From NCBI GenBank assembly GCA_002373555.1, contig DFKM01000124.1:1-6234 (forward strand): a stretch of DNA of 6,234 bases. The letters run 5' to 3'. Below are positions 5,758 to 6,234 of this stretch, in pieces (position 1 is the stretch's first letter; every line of letters starts with the position of its first letter). A program made the position numbers and the translations under genes. Below the pieces are notes generated by a model. It saw nothing but the letters and a program-made list of their open reading frames with translations, searched no databases and was not told the DNA's origin. This DNA comes from Lachnospiraceae bacterium UBA3645 (GTDB lineage: Bacteria; Bacillota; Clostridia; Lachnospirales; Lachnospiraceae).

Positions 5758-6234
5758 TTACAGCGCTGCTGCAACGGCCTTCTTTACTTCTTCCATATCG
5801 ACGGTCGGCTCGAATCTTGCGATCACCTTACCCTCGCGGTCCACCAGGAACTTGGTGAAATTCCACTTGATATAGGCCTTGTCACCGAAAGTCTTATTAT
5901 TCATATCTGAGAATTTCTTCAGCGCCGCGAACTTCAGTCCCTTGCCGAATCCCGCAAAAGGCTTCTCTGTCGCAAGATAAGCGAAAAGCGGATCTGCATT
6001 GTCGCCGTTCACATCGATCTTCGCGAACTGCGGGAATTCCGTACCGAACTTCAGGGTGCAGAACTGATGGATCTCGTCATCGGAACCGGGCGCCTGGTTC
6101 GCGAACTGGTTGCTCGGGAAATCCAGGATCTCAAATCCCTGGTCCTTCATTTCCTTGTACATCGCCTCCAGCGGCTCATAATGCGGCGTAAATCCGCAGC
6201 CCGTAGCAGTGTTGACGATCAGCAGGACCTTGCC
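5758..6234 (-). CDS. gpx: Glutathione peroxidase family protein (thioredoxin-type), N-terminus cut by window edge
   Basis: This family reduces hydrogen peroxide and organic hydroperoxides through a peroxidatic cysteine in a thioredoxin fold. The visible 158 residues begin at GKVLLIVNTATGCGFTP, so probably 20-30 N-terminal residues are outside the window; the internal Met at base 6162 is not the start because strongly conserved family sequence precedes it. In visible numbering the catalytic tetrad is complete: C13 (TGCGFT), Q47 (ANQAPG), W124 and N125 (IKWNFTKF). C59 in EIHQFCTLKFG sits where the resolving cysteine of two-cysteine, thioredoxin-dependent members lies. The common FPCNQF cysteine is serine here (FPSNQF, 39-44). 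The peroxidatic position is TGC, a normal cysteine codon, not selenocysteine. A stretch of about 34 residues (88-121) between PLFAYL and IKWNF is longer than in the shortest homologues, as in some BtuE-like bacterial forms. A strong terminator follows. It probably serves oxidant defence; thioredoxin use is inferred from C59. Confidence 0.93.
   Translation of the reverse strand, partial: GKVLLIVNTATGCGFTPHYEPLEAMYKEMKDQGFEILDFPSNQFANQAPGSDDEIHQFCTLKFGTEFPQFAKIDVNGDNADPLFAYLATEKPFAGFGKGLKFAALKKFSDMNNKTFGDKAYIKWNFTKFLVDREGKVIARFEPTVDMEEVKKAVAAAL

Noticed and set aside
5758..6162. Starting the peroxidase at the Met at base 6162
   Set aside because: The frame stays open to the window edge and encodes the conserved peroxidatic segment VNTATGCGFTP upstream of that Met, so the gene is partial and not short.
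1..6234. Mobile elements, CRISPR arrays, tRNA or rRNA genes, and riboswitches
   Set aside because: No transposase or integrase motif, terminal repeat pair, regularly spaced repeat, cloverleaf or long structured leader was recognised; all leaders are about 60 bases or shorter.

Overview
The window looks like chromosomal housekeeping DNA from a moderately GC-rich bacterium, most likely a Bacillota/Clostridia-type (Lachnospiraceae-like) anaerobe. The grounds are strong purine-rich ribosome binding sites, consensus sigma-A promoters with 17-base spacers, a TTG start, U-tract hairpin terminators, and the family membership of the proteins. The taxon is inferred from general style, not from a marker gene. 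There is no sign of mobile DNA, CRISPR, phage, tRNA or rRNA.

Layout, left to right. (1) 1-1352, minus strand: the N-terminal 450 residues of Tex, an S1-type nucleic-acid-binding protein, cut off by the left window edge and starting at a TTG codon. (2) 1412-2389, minus strand: a short pyruvate kinase homologue that ends where the catalytic barrel ends and has no C-terminal allosteric domain. It lies 59 bases upstream of tex and probably shares its transcript. (3) 2390-2578: a compact divergent promoter region with one near-consensus sigma-A promoter facing each way. (4) 2579-3787, plus strand: an AlaA-type alanine-synthesising aminotransferase. (5) 3805-3850: a perfect hairpin flanked by A and T runs, serving as a bidirectional terminator for convergent genes. 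(6) 3849-5576, minus strand: a DUF885-family putative zinc metallopeptidase with the HEAYPGHH motif and an unusual cysteine cluster. (7) 5577-5757: a consensus promoter for the DUF885 gene, two small dyads and the terminator of the last gene. (8) 5758-6234, minus strand: a glutathione-peroxidase-family protein missing its N-terminus at the right window edge.

Functional logic. The divergent pair sits at the pyruvate node: pyruvate kinase makes pyruvate from phosphoenolpyruvate, and AlaA transaminates pyruvate with glutamate to alanine. Repeated sequence between the two promoters could allow joint control, but that is inference. The peroxidase and the DUF885 peptidase are in tandem but separated by a terminator and a fresh promoter, so they look like independent units.

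I see no clearly new multi-gene system. The points most worth a second look are the domain-minimal pyruvate kinase, the divergent regulatory region and the cysteine cluster in the DUF885 protein.
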